Assembly (NCBI GenBank): GCA_040376605.1
Contig: JBEIQI010000001.1
Span: 1 to 64,000, forward strand
DNA from: JANWKQ01 sp040376605
GTDB lineage: Bacteria > Bacteroidota > Bacteroidia > CAIKAF01
DNA: 64,000 nucleotides
Reading direction: 5' to 3'
Both the position numbers and the translations under genes were made by a program. Shown piece by piece: positions 17,620 to 26,775 of the stretch. The notes beneath the pieces are model-generated. The model did not search any database and was not told the DNA's origin. It saw nothing but the letters and a program-made list of their open reading frames with translations. Each line of letters starts with the position of its first letter. Position 1 is the stretch's first letter.

Positions 17620-17627
17620 TAAATTTG
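17620..17627 (+). promoter_or_regulatory. -7 box (TAAATTTG) for the thioredoxin gene
   Basis: TAnnTTTG, 18 nt before the ATG at 17645; supports the short start. Confidence 0.35.
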
Positions 17628-17644
17628 TAATCAAAATAAGATGT

Positions 17645-17962
17645 ATGGCTGTTTTAAATGTTAACGATATCACCTTTAGTACAGAGTTGGCAACAAGCGA
17701 TAAAGTAGTTGTAAAATATTATGCCGATTGGTGTGGATCATGTAAACTTTTTGCTCCTAAATACAAAAGATTATCAGGCGATGAAAGGTTTGCCGGAATT
17801 CAATTTCTGGAGGTAAATGCAGAAGAAAACCCAGAAGCCAGAAAATTTGCAGGAGTGGATAACCTCCCATTCTTTGCCATATTTAAACAGGGCAAATTGG
17901 TTGAAGGATCTGCAACCAGCAAGGAGGAAGCTGTAGTAGCAATGTTGGAAAAACTTAATTAA
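17645..17962 (+). CDS. Thioredoxin family protein
   Basis: 105 aa, one thioredoxin domain. Active site YADWCGSCK (CxxC with GS rather than GP between the cysteines), followed by the cis-Pro loop VDNLPFFAIF. No signal peptide, so cytosolic disulfide reductant. The start MAVLNVND is chosen by length and the -7 box; longer in-frame starts run into the palindrome. It overlaps the convergent gene at 17955 by 8 nt. Confidence 0.9.
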   Translation: MAVLNVNDITFSTELATSDKVVVKYYADWCGSCKLFAPKYKRLSGDERFAGIQFLEVNAEENPEARKFAGVDNLPFFAIFKQGKLVEGSATSKEEAVVAMLEKLN

Positions 17963-18908
17963 GATTTTTATCTTTCAGTTGGTTGGCCACCCAAGTGGAT
18001 AAACTATAGGCCCCTGCAACATTAAGGTGTTCTTGATCATACCAGTTTTTCTTATTGGTAAAAATGGAATCTGGAGCTATCCAAACTTCTCCGTATGATA
18101 GATATGTATCCATCTCAATGGGCGTTTTTTCAGGACTTCCATAAGGCGGGATATATAAAAAAATGATTTTCACACCGTTATTTATCGCCAACGTATTTAT
18201 ATTAGCCAACCATTTTCTGGATAATGGTAAATTAATTCTACGGGTCCAGGTAAAACTATTACCTTGGTTTTTAATTCTTCTAATTTTATTTTGATTTAAT
18301 TGATTAGTATCTGCAGTAAAGGCATTTGTGCTGAAGCCGAATTCCTCTCTAAGGCCGTATTTATAAACCAAACTATCCTTAAATAAATCCTGCCGAAAGT
18401 ACATAATCCTTGAAATGGCCGCATTATATAGATTGTTAGGATAACTTCTATTTACAATGGTTTGCGGATTAACTACATCTTTTATATCAGCCAAAAAAGG
18501 GAATACTGGATGACTAAATGGATTTTCATCCGGTAAGACCTCAATGATAAAAGTTTTGGTATTTTTTTGTTGAATTATATGTTTCATCATCACATAGGTA
18601 AGATCACGTCCCAGGCGGCAATAACCTAAATTGCAAACGGAAATAGGAGGCAAAGAATCAGTCATGAGCTGTTGATTTATTAAGGTATCATTGATACCAT
18701 TAATAGTATGGGAGGATCCTAAAAAAGCAATATCAATGGGCCTTTTTAATTCAAATACTCTGCGATAGATCCAGGCTCCACGACCTTCACAATCATCTGT
18801 AAGATAATGATAGGCTCGTTTTGTGTTGGTAGGCATTGAAAAAAAAACAAATCCACCTATAACCAAAGGAACTAAAAACAGGAGGATATGTAGAATAAAT
18901 TTTTTCAT
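17955..18908 (-). CDS. SGNH-hydrolase-like membrane-anchored protein, partner of MBOAT
   Basis: 317 aa. One N-terminal membrane helix (~1-25) then a periplasmic domain. IAFLGSSHTINGIND matches block I of SGNH/AlgX-type acyltransferases (Ser after G-S), and WYDQEHLNVAGA near the end holds the Asp-x-x-His pair. Its ATG overlaps the MBOAT stop by one base (TAATG), so they are translated together. Such pairs O-acylate exported polysaccharides, as AlgI/AlgJ/AlgX do for alginate. The polymer is unknown. Its 3' end overlaps the convergent thioredoxin gene. Confidence 0.75.
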   Translation of the reverse strand: MKKFILHILLFLVPLVIGGFVFFSMPTNTKRAYHYLTDDCEGRGAWIYRRVFELKRPIDIAFLGSSHTINGINDTLINQQLMTDSLPPISVCNLGYCRLGRDLTYVMMKHIIQQKNTKTFIIEVLPDENPFSHPVFPFLADIKDVVNPQTIVNRSYPNNLYNAAISRIMYFRQDLFKDSLVYKYGLREEFGFSTNAFTADTNQLNQNKIRRIKNQGNSFTWTRRINLPLSRKWLANINTLAINNGVKIIFLYIPPYGSPEKTPIEMDTYLSYGEVWIAPDSIFTNKKNWYDQEHLNVAGAYSLSTWVANQLKDKNLN

Positions 18909-20317
18909 TAGAACTGAAAATAAATAAAAGTGGGGGCATTATTAAAATCACCAAATAAAAGTATGCAAAGAATTAAGGAATAATATAATAGCCATCTAAG
19001 GACTTTTGGAATACCTTTTATCTTTTCTGCAAAGGTTATTTTATTCATCCAAACTTCAATTAGCACAAATAGGGCTAAGGGGAGCAAAAATAATTGGTTG
19101 TAGATGCTTAATGGATAAATAAAACGTTCGATGATAAAATTGAACGAAAACAATGGACTCCAGGCCGCCATTGTTTGAGCTAAATTGACTGCTCTAAAAG
19201 GTACCCAGCAAAGAATTACCGAAATAAATACAATTAAACTGAATCCTTTAAATGATGGAAATACCTTCATCAATATTTTTTCCACCACCAGTAGGATTCC
19301 ATGCAAAAACCCCCAGATAAGAAAATTATAACTGGCCCCATGCCAAAAGCCCGAGAGTAAAAATGTAATCATGATATTGATGATATACCTTATTATGGTC
19401 CCTCTGTTTCCCCCCAAAGGAATAAATACATAATCCCTGAACCAGGTGGATAAAGATATATGCCAACGTTGCCAAAACTCTGTAAAGGTTTTAGAAAAGT
19501 AAGGAGTTTTAAAATTTACCATTAACTCAAATCCTAATAACCTAGCGCAGCCCATGGCAATATCAGAATAGCCGGAAAAGTCGCCATATATTTGTATAGC
19601 AAATGCCAATACCCCTATCCAAGCGGAAATACTATCAAAACCTGAGGGATTACTAAAATATTGATTGGCCAAAACCGCAAAAGTATCAGCGATTACCATT
19701 TTTTTAAACAACCCCCAAATAATCATCCTAACACCAGAAGTTGCTTGGTCATAATTAAATTTTTTTGCACTGGAAAATTGAGGGAGCATGTGTACTGCCC
19801 TTTCTATTGGACCTGCAACCAATTGTGGGAAGAAAGAAACAAAGGCAAAAAAGTCGATTATATTTTTGGTAGGGGTTAGTTTTCCTTTGTAAACATCTAG
19901 TGCATAACTCATTGATTGGAATGTATAGAAGCTAAGACCCACCGGTAAAATAATTTTTAGCGTTTGCAAGGATCCTTCGTATCCCAATACTTGCATCATA
20001 TCATTAGCCGACGTAATAAAGAAGTCGCAGTATTTAAAAAATCCAAGGAGGCATAAATTAACACCTAAACTAATTCCTAAAAATATTTTTTTATTGGATC
20101 TATTTTTGGCAGAGTGAATAAGTAAACCTGATGCAAAATCAACTGAAGAGCTGAAAATTAGCAAAAGAAGGAACCTCCAGTCCCACCATCCATAAAACAA
20201 ATACCCCCCAAAAATCATAAAGAGATTGCGGGCATCTTTATTAGTCCGCGCCAAGATCCAGTAACCTGCAAAGAACAGGATCAGGAAAATAAAAAATGTA
20301 ATGGTGGTAAAGGTCAT
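18908..20317 (-). CDS. MBOAT family membrane O-acyltransferase
   Basis: 469 aa with about 11 hydrophobic helices. MBOAT signatures: GLSFYTFQSMSYALDVY, FFPQLVAGPIER, MAMGCARLLG-type segment (GYSDIAMGCARLLGFE), FWQRWHISLSTWFRDYVFIP and SGFWHGASYNFLIWG with the catalytic His. The family moves an acyl (often acetyl) group across the membrane. It is coupled to the SGNH-like gene by TAATG. Likely role: O-acetylation of a surface polysaccharide. Confidence 0.93.
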   Translation of the reverse strand: MTFTTITFFIFLILFFAGYWILARTNKDARNLFMIFGGYLFYGWWDWRFLLLLIFSSSVDFASGLLIHSAKNRSNKKIFLGISLGVNLCLLGFFKYCDFFITSANDMMQVLGYEGSLQTLKIILPVGLSFYTFQSMSYALDVYKGKLTPTKNIIDFFAFVSFFPQLVAGPIERAVHMLPQFSSAKKFNYDQATSGVRMIIWGLFKKMVIADTFAVLANQYFSNPSGFDSISAWIGVLAFAIQIYGDFSGYSDIAMGCARLLGFELMVNFKTPYFSKTFTEFWQRWHISLSTWFRDYVFIPLGGNRGTIIRYIINIMITFLLSGFWHGASYNFLIWGFLHGILLVVEKILMKVFPSFKGFSLIVFISVILCWVPFRAVNLAQTMAAWSPLFSFNFIIERFIYPLSIYNQLFLLPLALFVLIEVWMNKITFAEKIKGIPKVLRWLLYYSLILCILLFGDFNNAPTFIYFQF

Positions 20318-20368
20318 TGTTTAGGAATCCTTAACGAAGTAAAGATGCGATTAAAATTGAAAACCTGC

Positions 20369-20376
20369 TACCTTTG
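20369..20376 (+). promoter_or_regulatory. -7 box (TACCTTTG)
   Basis: TAnnTTTG, 14 nt before the ATG at 20391. Confidence 0.4.
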
Positions 20377-20390
20377 AAAAAACTTTTACC

Positions 20391-20630
20391 ATGAAAGTAG
20401 CCGCCATAAAACCATTGGTTGAAACTTATACCATCGATCAGTTAAAAGAGGCCGAAAAAAACCTATATAACGAGGAACCCCTTAGTATTGAAGTGGATGG
20501 GGCAGACGAAGGTGAAAAGTTAACCCATATTTTAGCCGCCATCGAAATATTGACAGATATGGCTAAAGGATCCGATTATAAAACCGCATTAAGAAATTAT
20601 AGTTCCAGGGTAAGGAATTCTATTAATTAA
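20391..20630 (+). CDS. Small conserved hypothetical protein (DUF6952-like)
   Basis: 79 aa, soluble, acidic, helical. IKPLVETYT…GEKLTHILAAIEI…ALRNYSSRVRNSIN recalls a short Flavobacteriia family (DUF6952) that I remember being encoded beside thioredoxin genes; this is from memory and not checked. Here the thioredoxin gene is nearby but separated by the divergent MBOAT/SGNH pair, as if that pair had been inserted. Function unknown. It has its own -7 box. Confidence 0.65.
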   Translation: MKVAAIKPLVETYTIDQLKEAEKNLYNEEPLSIEVDGADEGEKLTHILAAIEILTDMAKGSDYKTALRNYSSRVRNSIN

Positions 20631-20699
20631 ATGAACCCATTTTTGGCTTGTCTTGTTTAGAAGGCCAATTGGACGGGTACTTCACACAATCGACATTTT

Positions 20700-21743
20700 T
20701 TATTCTTCGTTATTATAAAATAATTTATAATAATGCATTTTCTTTTTCTCGTCGTAACCTCTTTCCAAATGTTGAGCATTTCCATGAACATATACATGGA
20801 AGTTCTTATCTAATTTAATGACACTTCTGAAAAATTTCTGTGAATTTTTTTCTACCGCTGGTTGTGAAATCTGAAAACGTTCCATGGTTGGAAGATGTTT
20901 ATCTGATTCATATTCTTCCTTGTAACTAATAAAGGTTTCAGCCAATTCAGGTTCGATAATTACATCCTTGGCAAATTGTTGGGCATCAAATACTTCACTA
21001 GTCATAAAGTATTCATTAGATTTTTGAAGGAAAGCAAGTTGATCTTCACGAGAAACTTCATTTTCGCTGCTCATATAATCCTTGCTAAAGCCTTTCATCA
21101 TTTCCATGTACTGATTGGTCATAAAATACTCAGTATCTACCGGAGCAATGCCCAAGAAGTCCGTTTTCCAATATAAGGCAGCATTGATGTTAGAGTTGCT
21201 ATCTACCATGGCAATTTTATATCCTTGCTCCTCGTAGGTTTTAAAAATGATACAACCTTTATCAAGCTTGGCAATATTTAATCCTTCATCGGTGTACATT
21301 TCTGCTTCAGCAGCATTCTGACGAACTTTTATAAAGGTCTCTTTATGTTCCGATTTAAAAATACCAATGGCTTCAACCACCTCGTCTTCTATGATACATT
21401 CTTTTAAATAGGTAACATATAATTCACCTCCTTTAATTTTTTTGTTGGTACCGCATTGATAAAGATATTGTGCCAATTCTTTAGATTTAGCATGAAATGA
21501 GGCTGGCTTTTCGAACATTTGTTGTACGATTTTAGCAGTTGCGGCATTCAAATCCTGAAAGCAGAAAAAGGTTTCACCTTTAAATGGATTGAAAAAATAT
21601 CTTTTTATGGCATCATATAATATTTCATCATTCAGTTGAAATTGACCATCGGTAATATTTAATTGCTCTCCAGCAGTTCTGTTTCCTACAAAATGAACTG
21701 ACATCTTTTCAATTCGGGCTTGTTCGAAATTTAATACACTCAT
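20700..21743 (-). CDS. Nucleoid-associated protein (NdpA/YejK family)
   Basis: 347 aa, the family's usual length. N-terminal EQARIEKMSVHFVGNR and ELYVTYLKECIIEDE-type central region, with CIIFKTYEEQGYKIAMVDSNSN and the C-terminal KNFHVYVHGNAQHLERG match the 37-kD nucleoid-associated family. Cytosolic, bound to the nucleoid; exact role unclear in the family. Single gene, with no partner visible. Confidence 0.85.
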   Translation of the reverse strand: MSVLNFEQARIEKMSVHFVGNRTAGEQLNITDGQFQLNDEILYDAIKRYFFNPFKGETFFCFQDLNAATAKIVQQMFEKPASFHAKSKELAQYLYQCGTNKKIKGGELYVTYLKECIIEDEVVEAIGIFKSEHKETFIKVRQNAAEAEMYTDEGLNIAKLDKGCIIFKTYEEQGYKIAMVDSNSNINAALYWKTDFLGIAPVDTEYFMTNQYMEMMKGFSKDYMSSENEVSREDQLAFLQKSNEYFMTSEVFDAQQFAKDVIIEPELAETFISYKEEYESDKHLPTMERFQISQPAVEKNSQKFFRSVIKLDKNFHVYVHGNAQHLERGYDEKKKMHYYKLFYNNEE

Positions 21744-21924
21744 AGTTTCTAAAAAATTTGGAAGACGAAAGTAGGGTTTTTGCTACTTCCTAAAATGGGG
21801 TTATAAACAGGTAGGGCCGAATGTTAATATCTTTTGTACACCTCAAAATTTGGCCAAAACCCGGTATTCACTTTGAACTTTTATAAATATTACTACTTTT
21901 AGGCAATCTAGCGAATGATTCAGG

Positions 21925-23328
21925 ATGAATAACAGATCATTACCCATACTTATATCGGTATTTTTCTTTTGGGGGTTTGTAGCTGCCAGTAATGATATAC
22001 TTATTCCTGTTTTTAAAGAAAAACTCAATTTGGAGCAATGGCAATCACAAATGATTTCTTTTGCTTTTTATGTGGCATATACGGTGGGATCCATTATTTA
22101 TTATGTGATTTCGAAGCTTATGAAGCAGGATGTACTCAATAAAATTGGGTATAAAAATGGCGTGGCGTTGGGTTTATTTATATCAGCATTAGGTACTTTA
22201 TTATTTTATCCGGCAGCCCAAACGGCCTCTTTCCCTTTAATGATTTCGGGTTTGTTTATTGTAGGTTTGGGCTTTTCGCTGCAACAAACTGCTGCAAACC
22301 CATTAACCATTGCAATGGGTGATCCAAAAAATGGATCACAACGACTTAGTTTGGCAGGTGGAATCAATAATTTTGGAACCACCATAGGACCTTTACTTAT
22401 AAGTTTTGCCATTTTTGGTTCTGTTGCTGCAGGTTCTGCTGAAGCAAATATCGAAAGTGTAAAAGTTCCATACCTTATTTTAGGTGCAGCTTTCATCATT
22501 GTAGCAGTCATCTTTAAATTTTCATCTATTCCTAATACCATTCCGGCAATACAGGAAGAAGTAAATTCTACCAGCTCAAACCTCAGCCGAAAATCAGCAC
22601 TCAAGTATCCACAGTTGGTTTTGGGAATGATTGCCATCTTTGTTTATGTTGGAGTAGAAGTATCTACCGCTAGTAACTTGCCTGAATTTATGAAACAACA
22701 TTTAGGCACAAAAACCGAGAACATTGCACCTTTCGTTTCATTGTTTTGGGCCAGTTTAATGATTGGACGTTGGACCTCATCTATTGGAGCATTTAATATT
22801 AAGGGTGGGGCCAAACATATCATTCAATTTTTAATGCCATATATTGCATTCGGAGTTTTTTTACTAGTTAATCGGATTGCGAATCATGATGTAACCCCCT
22901 TCTATATTTATGGATTTGTAATTATTGCCTTAATTATTGGGGACTTATTGAGCAAAGGAAATCCAGCTCGTCAACTTTTATTGTATTCCATTTTTGGAAT
23001 AATTGCTTTGTTTATCGGAATGTTAGCCGATGGAATGGTAAGTGTATTTGCATTTATTAGTGTAGGGTTGTTTTGCAGTACCTTATGGCCCTGTATCTTT
23101 ACGCTAGCGATTAAAGGATTAGGAAAACATACCAATGAAGGATCCGGATTTTTAATTATGATGATTATGGGTGGCGGATTTATAAGCTTGTTGCAAGGTG
23201 TGCTGGCAGATAAAAATCTTTTAGGTATACAATGGAGTTATTTAGTCGGTGTTGCCTGTTTTGCCTATTTGGCATTTTATGCAACGGTTACCAAGGGTAT
23301 CTTTAAAAAACAACAGATTGAATTGTAG
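21925..23328 (+). CDS. MFS sugar transporter (FucP/NagP-like)
   Basis: 467 aa, 12 predicted helices. FFFWGFVAASNDILIPVFK at the N-terminus and GLGFSLQQTAANPL, GGGFISLLQG at later loops are typical of the fucose/glucose-galactose:H+ symporter branch of MFS. It heads an operon with a ROK kinase (6-nt gap) and a glycosylasparaginase (10-nt gap). That context suggests import of GlcNAc or a related hexose released from glycoprotein stubs. Confidence 0.88.
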   Translation: MNNRSLPILISVFFFWGFVAASNDILIPVFKEKLNLEQWQSQMISFAFYVAYTVGSIIYYVISKLMKQDVLNKIGYKNGVALGLFISALGTLLFYPAAQTASFPLMISGLFIVGLGFSLQQTAANPLTIAMGDPKNGSQRLSLAGGINNFGTTIGPLLISFAIFGSVAAGSAEANIESVKVPYLILGAAFIIVAVIFKFSSIPNTIPAIQEEVNSTSSNLSRKSALKYPQLVLGMIAIFVYVGVEVSTASNLPEFMKQHLGTKTENIAPFVSLFWASLMIGRWTSSIGAFNIKGGAKHIIQFLMPYIAFGVFLLVNRIANHDVTPFYIYGFVIIALIIGDLLSKGNPARQLLLYSIFGIIALFIGMLADGMVSVFAFISVGLFCSTLWPCIFTLAIKGLGKHTNEGSGFLIMMIMGGGFISLLQGVLADKNLLGIQWSYLVGVACFAYLAFYATVTKGIFKKQQIEL

Positions 23329-23334
23329 TGGATA

Positions 23335-24246
23335 ATGAAATATTTTGCAGGAATAGATATAGGAGGCACAAATTCAACATTAGGAATCATCAATGAGAAT
23401 GGTGAGGTTATTGAAACACATCATTTCTCAACACGTAAATATGAGACTCCGGAAAGTTTTGTAGATGATGTGGGGGATAAACTAATTGAATTGCGCAATA
23501 CATATGCATTGGAAGGGGTGGGTATTGGAGCTCCTAACGGAAATTATTATACGGGTTGTATTGAATTTGCACCTAATCTTCCATGGAAGGGGAAAATAGC
23601 TTTGTCGGTACTCTTTACACAAAAAACCAATCTTATTTGTAAGGTAACCAACGATGCCAATGCAGCGGCGGTGGGGGAAATGAAATTTGGAGGTGCTGTG
23701 GGCATGAAGAATTTTATTTTAGTAACCCTGGGGACAGGCGTAGGAAGTGGAATTGTAGTAGATGGTAATATTGTATTGGGGCATGATGGTTTTGCGGGTG
23801 AATTAGGACATACCATTGTATTGCCAGCAGGAAGAGAATGTGGATGTAATAGGCAAGGTTGTTTAGAAACGTATTGCTCGGCCGGCGGAATTAAAAAAAC
23901 CTATTTCGAAATTTCTGGGAAGGAGTTAGAACAAGGTAAAAAAATAGATTACTTATCGGAATTGGCTGCTCAGGGCGACAAAGATGCCTTGGCTACTTTC
24001 GAAATAACAGGACAAATTCTTGGATTGGCATTAGCAAATGTATCTGCATTAACATCCCCGGAGGCTATCTTTTTATTTGGTGGCCCTTTGCATTGTGGCG
24101 AATATTTAGTGGAACCTATTAAGAAGTATTTTATTAAAAACCTATTAAGCATTTATCAAGGCAAGATTAAAATATTAACTTCATGGTTACCAATGAATCA
24201 TGCCGCTATTTTGGGTGCAGCTTCGTTGGTGAAAGAACCACATTAA
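23335..24246 (+). CDS. ROK family sugar kinase
   Basis: 303 aa. N-terminal phosphate-binding GIDIGGTNSTLGI, catalytic NDANAAAVGE, second phosphate loop VTLGTGVGSGIV and the ROK zinc motif GRECGCNRQGCLETYCS (three Cys). The family phosphorylates glucose, GlcNAc or similar sugars. Between the MFS transporter and glycosylasparaginase it probably phosphorylates the imported sugar, GlcNAc by inference. No frame or residue defects. Confidence 0.92.
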   Translation: MKYFAGIDIGGTNSTLGIINENGEVIETHHFSTRKYETPESFVDDVGDKLIELRNTYALEGVGIGAPNGNYYTGCIEFAPNLPWKGKIALSVLFTQKTNLICKVTNDANAAAVGEMKFGGAVGMKNFILVTLGTGVGSGIVVDGNIVLGHDGFAGELGHTIVLPAGRECGCNRQGCLETYCSAGGIKKTYFEISGKELEQGKKIDYLSELAAQGDKDALATFEITGQILGLALANVSALTSPEAIFLFGGPLHCGEYLVEPIKKYFIKNLLSIYQGKIKILTSWLPMNHAAILGAASLVKEPH

Positions 24247-24256
24247 TTTTCTCTTT

Positions 24257-25258
24257 ATGAAATCACGACGTAGCTTTTTAAAAAAGCTAGGGCTTTCAGT
24301 AGCCGCGATACCATTGGCACCTGCCATGGTAAAAGCTGATGCTTTTGAAGATAATCCGCAAGAAAATATTATAGGAAAAATAAATAAACCAATTATACTA
24401 TCTACTTGGCCCTTTGGTCAAATTGCAAATCAGGCTGGTTGGGATATTCTTTCAAAAGGAGGATCCGCATTAGATGCAGTAGAAAGTACCGCCAAATTCG
24501 TAGAGGCCGATCTTACCCAAAAATCCGTTGGATTAGGTGCATTGCCGGATAGAGATGGATATGTTACCCTGGACGCTTGTATAATGGATGAAAAAGGTAA
24601 TTGTGGTTCGGTGATGTTTTTAGAAAATATTTTGCATCCGATTTCGGTAGCTCGAATGGTAATGGAAAAAACCCCACATGTGCAAATTGTTGGATCCGGG
24701 GCTCTTCAATTTGCCTTAGAAAATGGATTTACTAAACACGATGCCCCTACCGAAAGTTCTAAAAAGGAATGGCAAGATTGGGTGAAGAAAAACAATTATA
24801 CACCTCAACACGGAATAGATAATCATGATACCATTGGCGTAATTGCGATGGATGAAAAGGGGAACTTATCCGGGGCTTGTACTACCAGTGGAATGGCCTT
24901 TAAAATGAGAGGCCGTGTAGGTGATTCCCCAATTATCGGGGCCGGACTTTTTGTAGACAACGAAGTGGGTGCAGCAACCGCTACAGGCACTGGTGAAGAA
25001 GTGGTTAGAATTTGTGGAACCCATTTAGTAGTAGAATTAATGCGTCAGGGATATTCGCCCTCTGATGCTTGTAAAGAAGCAACGAATAGAATTATCAAAA
25101 AAAGCCCGAAGTATACCAAGGATATGATTGTAGGTTTTTTAGCAATCAATAAAAAGGGTGAATACGGAGCATATTCTACACGGAAGGGATTTTCATATGG
25201 TGTTTATGACCAGTCGGGAACAGTCTTAAAGGATGCCCAATTTATTGAACCAGAATAA
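24257..25258 (+). CDS. N4-(beta-N-acetylglucosaminyl)-L-asparaginase, Tat-exported
   Basis: 333 aa Ntn-hydrolase. The N-terminus carries a twin-arginine signal (KSRRSFLKKLGLS) ending near MVKADA, so it is exported folded. The self-cleavage site and Thr nucleophile are visible near residue 194 (NHDTIGVIAM). Substrate loops CTTSGMAFKMRGRVGDSP and GAATATGTGEEVVR match glycosylasparaginase rather than plant-type asparaginase. It cuts GlcNAc-Asn to aspartate and an aminosugar. With the upstream kinase and transporter it forms a plausible N-glycan salvage operon. Confidence 0.92.
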   Translation: MKSRRSFLKKLGLSVAAIPLAPAMVKADAFEDNPQENIIGKINKPIILSTWPFGQIANQAGWDILSKGGSALDAVESTAKFVEADLTQKSVGLGALPDRDGYVTLDACIMDEKGNCGSVMFLENILHPISVARMVMEKTPHVQIVGSGALQFALENGFTKHDAPTESSKKEWQDWVKKNNYTPQHGIDNHDTIGVIAMDEKGNLSGACTTSGMAFKMRGRVGDSPIIGAGLFVDNEVGAATATGTGEEVVRICGTHLVVELMRQGYSPSDACKEATNRIIKKSPKYTKDMIVGFLAINKKGEYGAYSTRKGFSYGVYDQSGTVLKDAQFIEPE

Positions 25259-25264
25259 TTCCTG

Positions 25265-25594
25265 ATGATTAGCTGGGAAGATTTCGAAAAACTAGATATT
25301 CGGGTAGGAACTGTTATCGAAGTAAAGGATTTTCCTGAAGCCCGAAACCCTTCGTATCAATTGCAAATTGATTTTGGAGAGTTAGGGATCAAAAAATCGT
25401 CTGCACAAATCACCCACTTATATTCCAAAGAAAATTTATTGAATCAACAAATAATAGCTGTGGTTAATTTCCCACACAAACAAATCGGCAAATTTATGAG
25501 TGAATGTTTGGTATTGGGTATTTATGGAGAACAACATCAGGTAACTCTCATCCAACCTGAAAGAAGGGTGAATAATGGAAGTAAAATTGGATAG
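25265..25594 (+). CDS. csaA: tRNA-binding protein / chaperone CsaA
   Basis: 109 aa, a single EMAP/Trbp111-like OB-fold. WEDFEKLDIRVGTVIEVKD at the start, ARNPSYQLQIDFG, KSSAQITHLY, and QIAVVNFP-type region followed by G.FMSECLVLG match CsaA. It binds tRNA and has been linked to chaperone activity. The start is 6 nt after the glycosylasparaginase stop, so it is probably co-transcribed though functionally unrelated. Confidence 0.92.
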   Translation: MISWEDFEKLDIRVGTVIEVKDFPEARNPSYQLQIDFGELGIKKSSAQITHLYSKENLLNQQIIAVVNFPHKQIGKFMSECLVLGIYGEQHQVTLIQPERRVNNGSKIG

Positions 25595-25669
25595 TATTTA
25601 GGATTATTCCAGCATTTTAAACAAAAATAATTGAATAGTTTTACGTTATTATCAAACTAAAAATATCAA

Positions 25670-25966
25670 ATGAGTAAAGTAAATCCAGAAATGGAGATTT
25701 TAAAATGGATTCAAAAGAAAGGAAAACTCCAAATCGAAAATAATGAGGAGTTTTATATCACCTTGGAATATTCTTCTGAAAAATTTATTTATAGATTTGG
25801 TGATACCTCCACTCAAAAAGATTCGGAAGTAAAAGAAATGAAAGGGCCGGAGGCGCTGATATATTTTCAATCGCATATAGTAAGCAGAGCCAAATCAAAA
25901 GATAAATTATCGTTGAAGAGTACCGAACAAGTATGGAACTATATAAAAAACAATTCGTATATCTAA
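25670..25966 (+). CDS. Small hypothetical protein
   Basis: 98 aa, cytosolic, Lys/Glu-rich, no signal peptide or membrane segment. MSKVNPEMEILKWIQKKGK and a charged C-terminus; no family recognised. It stands 75 nt after csaA and 15 nt before the next gene, with which it may be transcribed. Confidence 0.6.
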   Translation: MSKVNPEMEILKWIQKKGKLQIENNEEFYITLEYSSEKFIYRFGDTSTQKDSEVKEMKGPEALIYFQSHIVSRAKSKDKLSLKSTEQVWNYIKNNSYI

Positions 25967-25981
25967 TTCTTGAATGATAGA

Positions 25982-26740
25982 ATGAAGAAGACGTTATCAA
26001 CCACCATTTTCTTTTTACTTGTTGCTAGTTTTGCCGTAGCTCAATCCATTTATAAGGATGCCCGCACTGGCATTACCATTTCCTTTATTACCGATGCAGA
26101 AATGTACCCTGAAAGTTGGAGAGGAGGAGCCATCAAGGGTGAAGCAACCTCGTTGGCGGAAACAGAATATGAACGTTCTAAAAGTATCGTTAATAATGCA
26201 TTAAATAAATATCCGGTGGAAGTATTAACCGAACATATTAAGAAGGTGTATGTATTGGATGAGATCCGTTTTTATGGGCTTCGTTATGGTGGTACTAATT
26301 CCTTAGATGCAGTTTATATTTCAAATAGAGGGCTTAATAGTGGATATACCGATCGTTATGTAGAGCAACTTTTCCATGCAGAGTTTTCAAGTATTCTATT
26401 AAGAAATTTATCTTATCACCTAAATCAAACTACTTGGGAGGCTTGTAATGACGAATCATTTACCTATGGAGGTTCTGGCATGGAAGCTATTAAAAATAAA
26501 AAAGCAGGGGAGGATTTCGATCCCGATTTTCATCGGCTTGGATTGTTAAATCAATATGCTTCTTCTAATTTCGAGAACGACGTAAATTCATTTGCCAAAA
26601 ATATATTTAACCCTAAGCCTGGTTTTTGGGATGCTATTGATCAATACCCCAGACTTCAATGCAAAATACAATTGATCATTTCTTTTTATAGTCAAATAGA
26701 TCCCAGCTTTAACGAGGAGTATTTTAAAAAATGGAAGTGA
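25982..26740 (+). CDS. Secreted protein resembling a degenerate zinc metallopeptidase
   Basis: 252 aa from MKKTLSTT, which opens a signal peptide (cleaved near AVAQS, residue 21). A segment LFHAEFSSILLRN (~130) sits where secreted Bacteroidota metallopeptidases of the Mx1 type have a HHEFAHIL-like HExxH. Here the Glu is kept but the zinc histidines of HExxH are Ala and Ser. Later text (QLIISFYSQIDPSFNEEYF) also fits a helical substrate-binding end. The family link is from memory and uncertain. If right, it would be non-catalytic. Confidence 0.55.
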   Translation: MKKTLSTTIFFLLVASFAVAQSIYKDARTGITISFITDAEMYPESWRGGAIKGEATSLAETEYERSKSIVNNALNKYPVEVLTEHIKKVYVLDEIRFYGLRYGGTNSLDAVYISNRGLNSGYTDRYVEQLFHAEFSSILLRNLSYHLNQTTWEACNDESFTYGGSGMEAIKNKKAGEDFDPDFHRLGLLNQYASSNFENDVNSFAKNIFNPKPGFWDAIDQYPRLQCKIQLIISFYSQIDPSFNEEYFKKWK

Positions 26741-26775
26741 TAGATGATAAAGAGTAATGTATATTGAGGCACATC

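Noticed and set aside
22206..22637. 143-codon minus-strand ORF opposite the MFS transporter
   Set aside because: Reads as the complement of hydrophobic helices; no independent support.
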